Positions 50,230 through 59,162 are shown, counted from the stretch's first letter. The stretch is 64,000 nucleotides of DNA from Pontiella sulfatireligans (GCF_900890705.1 NZ_CAAHFH010000001.1:3596001-3660000), one strand, 5' to 3'. Notes: generated from the sequence alone by a model not told the origin. Program-made: numbers and translations.

Positions 50230-50257
50230 ACTTTATAGAAAAGCGCTGAACTGTCAA
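50230..50257 (-). promoter_or_regulatory. Sigma-70-type promoter of the tRNA-Thr-tuf-rpoBC unit
   Basis: On the minus strand a perfect TTGACA (50252-50257), a 16-bp spacer and TAAAGT (50230-50235). It would start transcription about 120 nt before tRNA-Thr. No other consensus -35 of this quality was noticed in the cluster. Confidence 0.7.
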
Positions 50258-50276
50258 CCCCCAAGCCGAAAAAAGT

Positions 50277-51275
50277 TCAGCAAATTCGCGGAAGCGGGTC
50301 AGATGCGAGAATCCCTAATGTTCGCAGGGTTCCCATTTGGGTATGGAGCACGGTTTTTCCGGGGAAGTCATCCACAATCAAACCGATAACGGCGGCCTTT
50401 TTGCCGTAGGCCGATTTTTTTAAACCTTTTAAGGCGTTTTCAGCCTGATGCCTAGGAACAACGAAAATCACCTTGCCCTCGTTGGCGCTGTAGAGCGGGT
50501 CAAGCCCCAGCAGTTCCGACACCCCGGCCACCGCATCCGAAAGCGGAATATCGTTTTCCTCCAGCAGCACGCCCCACGGCCGGCCCTCGCTCAACTCGTT
50601 AAGAATCGTGGCTACGCCGCCCCGCGTTGCATCGCGCATCCATTTTACACCGGCTTCATCCAAACATTGTGAAATCATTCCATTCAAGGGAGCGCAATCG
50701 CTCTTCAAATCCGACTTCAGCGGAAAACCTTTTCGAAGCGTCAGCAGCGCCATTCCATGGTCGCCCACTGTTCCGCTCACTATAATTTGATCGCCCGGCT
50801 CGATGGTTTCCGGCGTCAGCGGATGCTCGAGAACACCGATTCCCGCTGTATTAATAAAAATACCATCGCCCTTCCCTTTCTCCACCACCTTGGTGTCGCC
50901 ACAAACAATCTTCACCCCCGCCTCGCGTGCCTTTGCCGCAATCGACTTCACGATGCGCTCGAGAGCATCGATTTCCAGTCCGGCCTCCAGAATGACGCCC
51001 AGCGAAAGCCAAAGCGGGCGCGCGCCCATCACCGCCAAATCATTCACCGTCCCGCAAACCGCCAACGTTCCGATATCGCCGCCCGGAAACTCCAGCGGAC
51101 TCACCACATACGAATCCGTTGTAAAAACCAGCTCACCTTTTTCGCAGGGCAAAACCGCCCCGTCATCCATCGACTGCGGGCCAAAGTCGCCCAGATGCCG
51201 GCAGAAAACGTCCCGCACCAGGTCGCGCGTCATCCGCCCCCCCGAACCATGCCCTAAAATGATTTTTTCATTCAT
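50277..51275 (-). CDS. hypE: Hydrogenase maturation protein HypE
   Basis: 332 aa PurM/AIR-synthase-like protein that dehydrates the carbamoyl group on its C-terminal Cys to a thiocyanate, giving the CN ligand of the [NiFe] site. It starts ILGHGSGGRMTRDLV, with ATP-binding DDGAVL and GDTKVVEKGKGDG. The C-terminus ends PRIC, so the modified Cys is present. It follows hypD by 3 bp. HypF, its carbamoyl donor enzyme, is not in the window. Confidence 0.97.
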   Translation of the reverse strand: MNEKIILGHGSGGRMTRDLVRDVFCRHLGDFGPQSMDDGAVLPCEKGELVFTTDSYVVSPLEFPGGDIGTLAVCGTVNDLAVMGARPLWLSLGVILEAGLEIDALERIVKSIAAKAREAGVKIVCGDTKVVEKGKGDGIFINTAGIGVLEHPLTPETIEPGDQIIVSGTVGDHGMALLTLRKGFPLKSDLKSDCAPLNGMISQCLDEAGVKWMRDATRGGVATILNELSEGRPWGVLLEENDIPLSDAVAGVSELLGLDPLYSANEGKVIFVVPRHQAENALKGLKKSAYGKKAAVIGLIVDDFPGKTVLHTQMGTLRTLGILASDPLPRIC

Positions 51276-51278
51276 CTG

Positions 51279-52361
51279 TTAATCCCTAAAGAGATATGCG
51301 GCGTTGCAGGCGCCTTCATTGCTGACCATGCAGGAGCCGACGGGCGCATCGGGCGTGCAGATTGCCCCAAACAGGGGACAATCTTCAGGAGCTTTGATGC
51401 CGCATAGAATTTCGCCGCAGATGCACCCCTTCGGCTCGCGGCTGTTTGTAACAATGTCAAAGCGCCGGTCGGCGTCGAATTCCGCAAAGCTTTCGCGGAT
51501 GCCGTAGCCCGCCTTTGGAATAACTCCAAGACCCCGCAGCTCGTCGTCCTTTTCCTCGAACACCTCTTCCATCACCTGCTGCGCCTTCACATTCCCTTCT
51601 TTAGAAGAAGCTCGGGAATAGGCGTTCAAATTGCGGGTTCCGCCTCCAGCCAGCTCGCCGGCCAAAAGATGGACCGCACCGAGCAGGTCGAGCGGCTCAA
51701 AGCCCCCCACCACCATGGGCACCCGGTATGTTTCGCACAGCGCATCGTAAGCCTTCGTTCCAATGATCGACGTCACGTGGCCAGGCGTAATAAAGCCATC
51801 AATTTCGGCCTTGCCCGACGACAGCAGCGCGTCGAGCACCGGAGGCACGCGCTTGGCGGACAGCAGCACCGAAAAGTTTTCCACCCCGGACCGTTGCGCT
51901 TCGCGAATCACCAGCCCTACGCCCGGCAGCGTGGTCTCGAAGCCGATGCCTAGAAACACCACGTGCCGCTCCGGATTGGCCTTGGCGGCCTGCAACGACT
52001 GAAAAGGCGAATAGACTGGTTGCACATCCGCGCCCTCGGCCTGTGCCTTTTCCAGCGACATCATGGTGCCCGGAACCCGCACCAGATCGCCGAACGTGTA
52101 AATGCTTGCGCCTTTTTCCAGTGCGAGGAAAACCGCCTTGTCGATGTATTCAATCGGCGTGACGCAAACCGGACAGCCGGGGCCGGAAACCAGCCGCAGA
52201 TTCGGCGGGAGCATTTCGCGAAGCCTGTATTTATAGATCGTGTGCGTCTGCCCGCCACAGACCTCCATGATGCTGAACGGCCGGTCCCCCACCGTCTCCG
52301 CAATCGCCGCCGATAGCTTCCGTGCCAGCACCGGATTCTTAAAATCTTTCAACAGGTTCAT
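51279..52361 (-). CDS. hypD: Hydrogenase maturation protein HypD
   Basis: 360 aa iron-sulfur protein on which, with HypC, the Fe(CN)2CO unit is assembled. Motifs: MEVCGGQTHTIYKYRLRE, SGPGCPVCVTP and GFETTLPG. The C-terminal [4Fe-4S] region is Cys-rich (GCICGEILCGIKAPEDCPLF). Its start follows a hairpin repeat (52373-52418) whose edge lies a few bases before the ATG. Order hypC-hypD-hypE. Confidence 0.97.
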   Translation of the reverse strand: MNLLKDFKNPVLARKLSAAIAETVGDRPFSIMEVCGGQTHTIYKYRLREMLPPNLRLVSGPGCPVCVTPIEYIDKAVFLALEKGASIYTFGDLVRVPGTMMSLEKAQAEGADVQPVYSPFQSLQAAKANPERHVVFLGIGFETTLPGVGLVIREAQRSGVENFSVLLSAKRVPPVLDALLSSGKAEIDGFITPGHVTSIIGTKAYDALCETYRVPMVVGGFEPLDLLGAVHLLAGELAGGGTRNLNAYSRASSKEGNVKAQQVMEEVFEEKDDELRGLGVIPKAGYGIRESFAEFDADRRFDIVTNSREPKGCICGEILCGIKAPEDCPLFGAICTPDAPVGSCMVSNEGACNAAYLFRD

Positions 52362-52372
52362 TTTTCACCACT

Positions 52373-52418
52373 CACGAAATACACGAAAACCATTCATTCC
52401 TCTTTCGTGTATTTCGTG
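52373..52418. repeat. Dispersed hairpin repeat (ACGAAATACACG type), copy 2
   Basis: CACGAAATACACGAAA (52373-52388) pairs perfectly with TTTCGTGTATTTCGTG (52403-52418) over a 14-nt loop. It fills the hypC-hypD gap, beginning 3 bp after the hypC TGA. Related to 3419-3491. Confidence 0.8.
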
Positions 52419-52420
52419 GT

Positions 52421-52648
52421 TCAACTTCCGAGGGTTGAGTTTAGTTCGTTCCAGATCGAGAGCGTTTCCTGCGCATCGGCTTCGTCGAGCGTTTCGATGG
52501 CAATGCCGGTGTGGACAAGGACATAGTCGCCCAGCTGCACCGCTCCAAGCAGCGCCGTCGAAAACTCGACCTGCACGCCCATTTGCTCGCCGATCGCCAT
52601 TTGGCCTTCGAGCACCTCAACCACCTTGATTGGAACAGCAAGACACAT
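52421..52648 (-). CDS. hypC: Hydrogenase maturation chaperone HypC
   Basis: 75 aa from ATG 52648, giving the family N-terminus MCLAVPIKVVEV with the essential C2 that carries iron. A start three codons earlier (MRSMCLAVP) or the much longer open frame would bury this Cys. The OB-like barrel ends with GDYVLVHTGIAIETLDEADA. It is divergent from trmO across 84 bp. It works with HypD to shuttle the Fe(CN)2CO unit to the hydrogenase large subunit. Confidence 0.94.
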   Translation of the reverse strand: MCLAVPIKVVEVLEGQMAIGEQMGVQVEFSTALLGAVQLGDYVLVHTGIAIETLDEADAQETLSIWNELNSTLGS

Positions 52649-52732
52649 GGAACGCATGCTAGCGGGATTGCCCTCTCTGCGCAACAGAACATCCGGATTG
52701 ACTTGCCCACCGCGCTGCGACAAGTTTTGACC

Positions 52733-53434
52733 ATGAACATTAACTCCATCGCCACCATCCGCTCCTGCTACAGCGAAAAGTTCGGCATCCCGCGCCAGCC
52801 CGGCCTCGTCAAGAGCGCCACGGCCACGCTGGAGCTGGCACCGCCCTACAACACGCCGGACGCCTTCCGGGGACTGGACGGATTTTCCCACCTTTGGATC
52901 ATCTTCGTTTTCCATCAATCAGCGCGCGACGAATGGAAGGCCACCGTGCGCCCGCCCCGGCTGGGCGGCAACAAGCGGATCGGCGTATTCGCCTCACGCT
53001 CCAATTTCCGCCCCAATCCTATCGGACTGTCGGTGGTGGAGCTGCTGGAGATCGACGGCATTCGGCTGAAACTCGGTGGAGGTGATTTCCTTGACGGCAC
53101 ACCTGTGCTGGACATCAAGCCCTACATCCCCTACGCGGACAGCCTGCCGAACGCACTGGGCGCTTTTGCAGCCGCCGCGCCGGAGCCCGTCAACCGGGTG
53201 GAGTTTTCGCCCAAAGCAGAACGCGCTCTCCAAACCCTTGAAAACAGAGACCGCCCCGCCCTGCGGCAACTGGTTTGCGACATGCTGGCCTTCAATCCGC
53301 GCCCGGCCTATCAAACAGAAAAACCCGGGCGCGTATTCGGCACCCGGGTCTTCGATCTTGAAGTCCGCTGGAAAGAGGCGAACTCGCTGGTGACCGTCCT
53401 ATCCCTTGATCCAAGCCTTAACCTGATCGGATAG
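52733..53434 (+). CDS. trmO: tRNA N6-threonylcarbamoyladenosine methyltransferase TrmO
   Basis: 233 aa SAM-dependent TsaA/TrmO beta-barrel enzyme that methylates t6A37 in Thr tRNAs. Motifs: KFGIPRQPGLV near residue 15, FSHLWIIFVFHQSARDEW, GVFASRSNFRPNPIGLS and LDGTPVLDIKPYIPYAD. The C-terminal extension includes FGTRVFDLEVRW. The start ATG 52733 fits the family; the open frame upstream overlaps hypC antisense. Its 3' end overlaps the GreA-like gene tail-to-tail by 36 bp. Confidence 0.93.
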   Translation: MNINSIATIRSCYSEKFGIPRQPGLVKSATATLELAPPYNTPDAFRGLDGFSHLWIIFVFHQSARDEWKATVRPPRLGGNKRIGVFASRSNFRPNPIGLSVVELLEIDGIRLKLGGGDFLDGTPVLDIKPYIPYADSLPNALGAFAAAAPEPVNRVEFSPKAERALQTLENRDRPALRQLVCDMLAFNPRPAYQTEKPGRVFGTRVFDLEVRWKEANSLVTVLSLDPSLNLIG

Positions 53435-55510
53435 CGGCAAAATTGCCTTAAGCTCGCACTCGCCGGTGGGCACCTGCAGCATTTCGCCTTCTTTGTGCCC
53501 CATTAGCGCTTTTGCCAGAGCAGTCTCGCTGGAGATGATGGACAGCACTTCGTCCTGGTCCCATGCGCCGAGAACGTAGAAGGTCTCCATGGCGCCGCCC
53601 GGATAGACCAGCTCTACGCCGGTGCCCATGCCCACCACATCGGTTTCAGCATCGGCAAAGTCGCTCGGCTTGATCTTTTCGAGATCTTCCGCCAACTGCG
53701 CGCCCTGAGCCATCAGCAGGCCCTGACGCTCCTTGGCATATTTAAATTCGGCGTTTTCGCGGAGGTCGCCGTAGCTGCGGGCCACTTCGATTTCCTTCGA
53801 GTTTTCCGGAATATCAACGGTCATAATGCGCTCAAGCTGCTTTTGCCGTTCGACATAGCTGCGACTGGAAGTGAGCGGAATCTGCCTTTTTACCGTATTC
53901 GCGTTCTTCGATGGCAAAATAATGTCCTGCAGCTCTGGGAACTTGCGGAGCACCTTGGCGATGACCGATTTGCGATCGAGTGCATCCCACCCCTGCCCTT
54001 CATTGGTGCGGCGGAGAAAGTCGCGGCGCTGCTGCTCGGTCATGGCGTCCATCACATCGTGCAGCCACCCTTCCTGCTGGAAACGCTCGCGCAACTGGTT
54101 CTGCGCACGGAGCATCGCTCCCATGCTGTTGACTTCGAGTACTTCCTGGATCCGGAAAGCTAGGTCGCCTTTGGTGATCAGCCCCCATTTCTCGACATAT
54201 TCCGCCGAGCGCTGCACCCACAGAAGCATCGGTGCGCTGGCCGTGCGCTTGGCCACCGCAACGGTCATGATCTGGCGGACCTCCTCCTCGGCACCACAGG
54301 AGATCAAGGCCGCCATCACTTCGTTCAGTACGGGGTGGCTGACGACTGGAATCACTTCGCTTAGCGTTGCGATCACGGCGTCTCTGTCGTTTTCAATCAT
54401 GATGGCCAGCAGCGTCTGCAGCTGACGCGAAGGCAGACGGTCGAGCATAACAACCAGATCGCCGTCAATCAGATCGTGAATCAGCTTAGCCGTATCAACG
54501 TCCGCCGGCTCGATCTCAAAAATACTGGCGAAGATGAAGCCCTGCGCCTTCCATTCCGGTCGGCCCGACGGCGCACCTTTAATGATGAAGGCGAGGCGCT
54601 CGGCCAATGCGGCTTTGGCCGCATCAGTCGTGATATCAATCTTCTTTTCAATAATCTCGTTAAAGCGGTCGAAGAGTTCTTCAATGTCGCGGATCTCGGT
54701 AATCAGGCCGAACCACTCGTCGTCGTAAGCCATCGCCTTTTTATGCAGCACAATGTTGTCGGACCGCTTCTTGGGGATTTCCACCGAAGCATCCATTTTG
54801 AGTTCGCGACGCGCGGTTTCCCAGAATTTTTTCCATTTGGCCTCGGGAAACACCGAAGGGGTCAGCGTGGACTGCAAGCGGGTGACCGGCATGTTGCCGT
54901 AGGAGCGAAGCGTGATGCGGGCAACTTCCGCCGGCTCTTCCTTGATCATGCGCTCCAGCTCGGCTGCATTGTTGTACTTGATGGCCAGCAGATGCCCTTC
55001 GTCGAGCACTTCAAGCGCCTCGGCGGCATAGGAGAACGACATCTCGTGTTCGCCCTTGTTCTCAAAATCGACTTCGAGCTGCTGATAGAAATAGTCGAGG
55101 TCTTTAATAATGCCGAATCCCCAGGTCGCGTTGAAGCAAAGCATGCCGACTTTGAGCGAGCGCAGATGCCGCAGGCGCTTGAAGCATTCCCCAACCGGAA
55201 GCTTTCCGCCGAACCCGGCCGGCTCAATCATTTTAAGCGCATTGCGGTCGCTGGAAAGAAGCTTGTTGACCGCGCCCTTCGCATCGTCCACCGACCGGTT
55301 TACCGCCAGCCACTCCAGCACCAGCAGCGCTCCATCAACCAGACCGGCCTCGGCCAGCTTCTGAAACAGGCTTTGCGCCCAAGGTTTTGCCTCGGAACCG
55401 CGGTCTTCTTGAAGCATTGCATCAAACACGCCGACCACTTCAGCCACGTCGATTTCAGCAGACTCCAACTGTCCGGTGAACCATTCCTCGTTAATTGCAC
55501 TCAAATCCAT
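53399..55510 (-). CDS. greA: GreA-type transcript cleavage factor with very long N-terminal region
   Basis: 703 aa from ATG 55510 (MDLSAINEEW) with AAGGAG upstream. The last 160 residues form a complete GreA: an N-terminal coiled coil with tip GDLRENAEFKYAKERQ (the acidic residues that rescue stalled polymerase) and a C-terminal FKBP-like domain (GTGVELVYPGGAMETFYVLG). The first 530 residues are mostly helical and resemble the extended N-terminus of chlamydial GreA; its role is unknown. Canonical GreA is about 158 aa. Divergent from rbfA. Confidence 0.92.
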   Translation of the reverse strand: MDLSAINEEWFTGQLESAEIDVAEVVGVFDAMLQEDRGSEAKPWAQSLFQKLAEAGLVDGALLVLEWLAVNRSVDDAKGAVNKLLSSDRNALKMIEPAGFGGKLPVGECFKRLRHLRSLKVGMLCFNATWGFGIIKDLDYFYQQLEVDFENKGEHEMSFSYAAEALEVLDEGHLLAIKYNNAAELERMIKEEPAEVARITLRSYGNMPVTRLQSTLTPSVFPEAKWKKFWETARRELKMDASVEIPKKRSDNIVLHKKAMAYDDEWFGLITEIRDIEELFDRFNEIIEKKIDITTDAAKAALAERLAFIIKGAPSGRPEWKAQGFIFASIFEIEPADVDTAKLIHDLIDGDLVVMLDRLPSRQLQTLLAIMIENDRDAVIATLSEVIPVVSHPVLNEVMAALISCGAEEEVRQIMTVAVAKRTASAPMLLWVQRSAEYVEKWGLITKGDLAFRIQEVLEVNSMGAMLRAQNQLRERFQQEGWLHDVMDAMTEQQRRDFLRRTNEGQGWDALDRKSVIAKVLRKFPELQDIILPSKNANTVKRQIPLTSSRSYVERQKQLERIMTVDIPENSKEIEVARSYGDLRENAEFKYAKERQGLLMAQGAQLAEDLEKIKPSDFADAETDVVGMGTGVELVYPGGAMETFYVLGAWDQDEVLSIISSETALAKALMGHKEGEMLQVPTGECELKAILPLSDQVKAWIKG

Positions 55511-55631
55511 TGCACACATCTCCTTAAATAAGCGCGTGAACATAGCGGTTTTTTCAAAGGCTGGAAAACGTTTTCCGCGGATTTCCCAAGAGTGGCCGAC
55601 CGGTGCCGGCCCCGCAAATATATTCAATTTT

Positions 55632-55662
55632 TTGCGGATTTTCAGGGCGGGTTGCCTATAGT
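55632..55662 (+). promoter_or_regulatory. Possible rbfA promoter
   Basis: TTGCGG (55632-55637) and TATAGT (55657-55662), 19-bp spacer, 22 bp before the rbfA ATG. The spacer is long, so this is only a candidate. Confidence 0.35.
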
Positions 55663-55684
55663 AGCTCCCTTTTGAGGAGAGGCT

Positions 55685-56080
55685 ATGCCCACACCACGTC
55701 TAGTTCGAGTCAACGAGTTGCTTAAGCGCGAGATTGCGGAAGACATCCACCGCAACTTTTCGCAGACCAATTTCGATACGGCCGCCATCACCGTTACGCG
55801 CGTCGAATGCGCAACGGACCTGCGCGATGCCAACGTCTTTATTTCCATCTTCGGCCACGAAAGCAACCGCGATGGAATGATCGGCTACCTGAACCGCCAC
55901 CGCCAGGAAATCATCCGCCTGATGGTCAAGCGCGTGAAGCTCAAATACACCCCGCGCCTGCACTTCATCCTCGACGAATCCATCGAGGAAGGCGACCACA
56001 TCCTCCAGATGCTCGCCGAAATGGAGCGCGAAAACCCCACCGCATTCAAGGACGATAAAGGTGCCGATGAGAAATCGTAA
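55685..56080 (+). CDS. rbfA: Ribosome-binding factor A
   Basis: 131 aa KH-fold 30S maturation factor. It starts MPTPRLVRVNELLKREIAED with GAGGAGAGG upstream. Central DLRDANVFISIF and RVKLKYTPRLHFILDESIEE are the family core. It overlaps truB by 14 bp. nusA-infB, which often precede it, are absent. Confidence 0.96.
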   Translation: MPTPRLVRVNELLKREIAEDIHRNFSQTNFDTAAITVTRVECATDLRDANVFISIFGHESNRDGMIGYLNRHRQEIIRLMVKRVKLKYTPRLHFILDESIEEGDHILQMLAEMERENPTAFKDDKGADEKS

Positions 56081-56807
56081 ACGCCGTGAGCCCGATCCGT
56101 TCGACGGCATCCTGCTCATCAACAAACCCACCGAATGGACCTCGCACGACGTCGTCGCGAAAGTCCGCAGCCATTTTAAGTTCAGCAAGGTCGGCCACGG
56201 CGGCACGCTCGACCCGCTGGCCACCGGCCTGCTCGTGCTGCTCATCGGCAAAGGCACCAAGCTTTCCGACCGCATCATGGGCGGCGACAAGGTCTACGAA
56301 GGCGTCATCCACCTCGGCATAACGACCGACTCACAGGACCGTGACGGCGAAGTGCTCGAAGAAAAAGACGCCTCGCACATCACCCGCGAACAGGTCGAAG
56401 CCGCCATCCAGAGCTACCTCGGCGACATCGAGCAAATCCCGCCCATGGTTTCGGCCATCAAGAAGAACGGCGTCCCGCTATACAAAATGGCGCGCAAGGG
56501 CCAGGTAATCGAACGCGAACCGCGCAAGATCCACATCTACAGCTACGACGTGCTCGCCTTCGACAACCCCCTCGTCACCTTCCGCGTCAAAAGCACCAAA
56601 GGCACCTACGTCCGCACCCTCGCCCACGACCTCGGCAACGACCTCGGCGTCGGCGGCAGCCTCGACGAGCTCCGCCGCACCGAATCCGGCCCCCTCAATC
56701 TGGACAAGGCCTACACGCTCGACGAAATCCTCGAATGCGACCGCGTAACCATCGGCGAAAAAATCATTCATTTGGCTGACATGCTGCACTCCGGGGACAA
56801 CAAGTAA
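56067..56807 (+). CDS. truB: tRNA pseudouridine(55) synthase TruB
   Basis: 246 aa. Catalytic Asp in GHGGTLDPLATGLL; KVYEGVIHLGITTDSQDRDG, MVSAIKKNGVPLYKMARKG and STKGTYVRTLAHDLG are the remaining family motifs. ATG 56067 is chosen over a GTG at 56061. The C-terminal PUA domain is short or absent. It is translationally linked to rbfA, a common pairing. Confidence 0.97.
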   Translation: MRNRKRREPDPFDGILLINKPTEWTSHDVVAKVRSHFKFSKVGHGGTLDPLATGLLVLLIGKGTKLSDRIMGGDKVYEGVIHLGITTDSQDRDGEVLEEKDASHITREQVEAAIQSYLGDIEQIPPMVSAIKKNGVPLYKMARKGQVIEREPRKIHIYSYDVLAFDNPLVTFRVKSTKGTYVRTLAHDLGNDLGVGGSLDELRRTESGPLNLDKAYTLDEILECDRVTIGEKIIHLADMLHSGDNK

Positions 56808-56811
56808 TCCG

Positions 56812-56863
56812 TAATGCGTAATTCTTGTCCAAATCATCTCTCTCCGTAGTATTACGCATTACC
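56812..56863. repeat. Hairpin repeat (GTAATGCGTAAT / ATTACGCATTAC) between truB and ribF
   Basis: Perfect 12-bp arms at 56812-56823 and 56852-56863, followed by a second partial right arm (CATTACGCATTA). It begins 5 bp after the truB TAA and ends 19 bp before ribF. Confidence 0.65.
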
Positions 56864-56882
56864 CATTACGCATTAGGCATCC

Positions 56883-57809
56883 ATGAAAATCATTCACGCA
56901 CTGGAAGAATTCAGCGACACCCAGGCGCCGGTCATTCTGGCGGCGGGTTGCTTTGACGGCCTGCACATCGGCCACAGCGCCGTGATCCAAGTCGCCATTG
57001 ACCACGCGCAGACCATCGGCGGCGAAGCCTGGGTCTTCACCTTCGACCCCCACCCCGCCAAGGTGCTCAGCCCCGACCGCGCCCCGCCGTTGATCTTCAC
57101 CACCGGCCAGCAGAGCCGCCAGCTGCAGGAAATGGGCGTCGGAGGCTGCATCCTCCAGCCCTTCACCATCGATTTCATGAAGCAGGAGCCCGTCGACTTT
57201 TTCGACAACCTGTGCTCCAGCATTCCCGAACTCGCCGGCATCTCCGTCGGCGAGGACTGGTCGTTCGGACGCAACCGCTCCGGCAACCCCGAACTGCTCA
57301 CCAAGCTATGCGGCGAGCGCAACATGTTCTTCTCCGCCCACCCATCCGTCTGCTGGAAAGAAGAGCGCGTTTCCAGCACCCGCATCCGCGAAGCCGTCAA
57401 ACTGGGTCGCCTTGAAGATGCATCCGGCATGCTCGGCCGCCCTGTCAGCACCATCGGCAAAGTAGTTCACGGCGAAAAAATCGGCAGAGGCCTCGGCTAT
57501 CCGACAGCAAACATAGAACCAGAAAACGACATACTCCCGCCCCGCGGCATTTATGCCTCCCAGCTGCGCGTCGGACACAACCTGCACAATGCGGCCGCCT
57601 ACATCGGACACCGCGGCACCTTCCACGAAAACAAACTTCAGGTTCTCGAAGTCCATTTGCTCGACGAAACCGACATCGACCTCTACGGCCAGCAGGTCGA
57701 AGTCAGCTACCTCAAATACATCCGGGGCGACGAAGTCTTCGAGAACGCCGAAAAGCTCAAGAAACAGATCGTCGCCGACCTCCAAGCCATCCGCTCCGTC
57801 TTCCCATAG
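56883..57809 (+). CDS. ribF: Bifunctional riboflavin kinase / FAD synthetase
   Basis: 308 aa. The N-terminal FMN adenylyltransferase domain has GCFDGLHIGHSAVIQ and a conserved SSTRIREAVKLG. The C-terminal flavokinase domain (about 180-305) has GRGLGYPTANIEPEN and LLDETDIDLYGQQVEVSYLK. It makes FMN and FAD. There is no strong ribosome site before the ATG; the upstream repeat lies close by. rbfA-truB-ribF is a widespread order. Confidence 0.97.
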   Translation: MKIIHALEEFSDTQAPVILAAGCFDGLHIGHSAVIQVAIDHAQTIGGEAWVFTFDPHPAKVLSPDRAPPLIFTTGQQSRQLQEMGVGGCILQPFTIDFMKQEPVDFFDNLCSSIPELAGISVGEDWSFGRNRSGNPELLTKLCGERNMFFSAHPSVCWKEERVSSTRIREAVKLGRLEDASGMLGRPVSTIGKVVHGEKIGRGLGYPTANIEPENDILPPRGIYASQLRVGHNLHNAAAYIGHRGTFHENKLQVLEVHLLDETDIDLYGQQVEVSYLKYIRGDEVFENAEKLKKQIVADLQAIRSVFP

Positions 57810-57825
57810 CTTCTTCCTCCAGAAC

Positions 57826-57874
57826 GGATACGAAAAAAGGCGCGCTGCAAATGCAGGGCGCCTTTTTCGTATCC
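57826..57874. terminator. Bidirectional terminator between ribF and fabF
   Basis: GGATACGAAAAA...GGCGC pairs with GCGCC...TTTTTCGTATCC, with an inner CTGCA/TGCAG stem. The A and T runs lie in the stem, so it serves both convergent genes. Confidence 0.8.
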
Positions 57875-57888
57875 AGTTTCTAGAAGCT

Positions 57889-59133
57889 CTATTTGATCTT
57901 CTTGAAGCAGAGGGTGGCGTTGTGGCCGCCGAAGCCGAGCGAGTTGCTCAGCGCCACGTCGATGTTCATTTCCCGTGCGGTATTGGGAACATAGTCCAGG
58001 TCGCAGTCGGGATCGGGCGTGGTGTAGTTGATGGTCGGCGGCGCAATGCTGTCGCGGATCGCCAAAGCGCAAATCGCCGCCTCAACACCGCCGGCAGCGC
58101 CGAGCATGTGGCCGGTCATGGATTTGGTGGAGCTTACCGCAACCTTGTAGGCGATCTCTTCGCCCAACGCCTTCTTAATGGCCAGCGTTTCGCCCTTGTC
58201 GTTGAGCGGGGTGCTGGTTCCGTGAGCGTTGATGTAGTCGACGTCTTCGGGCTTGAGCCCGGCGTCGGCAATGGCAAGCGCTATGCCGCGCGCCGCTTCA
58301 TCGGCTTCCGCATTCGGAGCGGTAATGTGGTAGGCGTCGCCGGTGCGGCCATAGCCGGCGGCCTCGCAGTAGATTGTTGCGCCACGCTTCAAGGCGTGTT
58401 CTTTTTCTTCGAGAACCAGAATGCCGGCGCCTTCAGACATAACGAATCCGTCGCGCTCTTTGTCGAACGGGCGGGATGCGCCTTCCGGATCGTCGTTGCG
58501 GCGACTGGTGGCGCGCAGGGCGGAAAAGCCGCCGACGCCGAGCATGGCAATCGAGGCTTCGGAGCCGCCGGCGACCATTACGTCGGCATCGCCGTATTGG
58601 ATGATGCGCATGGCTTCACCAATGGAGTGCGTGCCGGAAGCGCAAGCGCTGGTGATACAGAAATTGGGGCCTTTAAAGCCGTATTCGATGGAAATATAAC
58701 CCGAAAGAATGTTGGTGATCATCTGCGGAATGAGCTGGGGCGAAATGCGGCGCGGCCCTTTTTCGTAGGCCTTGAGGCATTCGTTCTGCATGATCTGCAT
58801 GCCGCCGATGCCGGAGCTGGCAATAACGCCGACGCGCTGCAGGTCGAGCTCTTCGGAAACAAGCCCGGCATCTTCAACCGCCATCATCGCGGCGCACAGG
58901 CCCCACGTAGAGAACGGATCCATCTTGCGAGCGGTCTTGCGGTCAATAAACTTTTCAATATCGAGGTCGCGTATTTCGCCGCCGACCTGCGAAGGATATT
59001 GGTCAATATCCGTCATAGCTTCAACGCGACTGATTCCGGACCGGCCGTTCTTAATGCCTTCCCAAAAACTGTTAAGCTCACTTGTTATGGGCGAAACCAC
59101 GCCCAAACCGGTAACTACTACTTCACGACTCAT
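57889..59133 (-). CDS. fabF: 3-oxoacyl-ACP synthase II
   Basis: 414 aa elongation condensing enzyme. Catalytic Cys in CITSACASGTHSIGEA; the two histidines lie in NAHGTSTPLND and KSMTGHMLGAAGG. C-terminal NSLGFGGHNATLCF is typical. Last gene of the fab cluster; the gap to acpP carries a stem-loop. Confidence 0.98.
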   Translation of the reverse strand: MSREVVVTGLGVVSPITSELNSFWEGIKNGRSGISRVEAMTDIDQYPSQVGGEIRDLDIEKFIDRKTARKMDPFSTWGLCAAMMAVEDAGLVSEELDLQRVGVIASSGIGGMQIMQNECLKAYEKGPRRISPQLIPQMITNILSGYISIEYGFKGPNFCITSACASGTHSIGEAMRIIQYGDADVMVAGGSEASIAMLGVGGFSALRATSRRNDDPEGASRPFDKERDGFVMSEGAGILVLEEKEHALKRGATIYCEAAGYGRTGDAYHITAPNAEADEAARGIALAIADAGLKPEDVDYINAHGTSTPLNDKGETLAIKKALGEEIAYKVAVSSTKSMTGHMLGAAGGVEAAICALAIRDSIAPPTINYTTPDPDCDLDYVPNTAREMNIDVALSNSLGFGGHNATLCFKKIK

Positions 59134-59162
59134 AACCCGCTCCTCAATTGAATAAATGCTGA

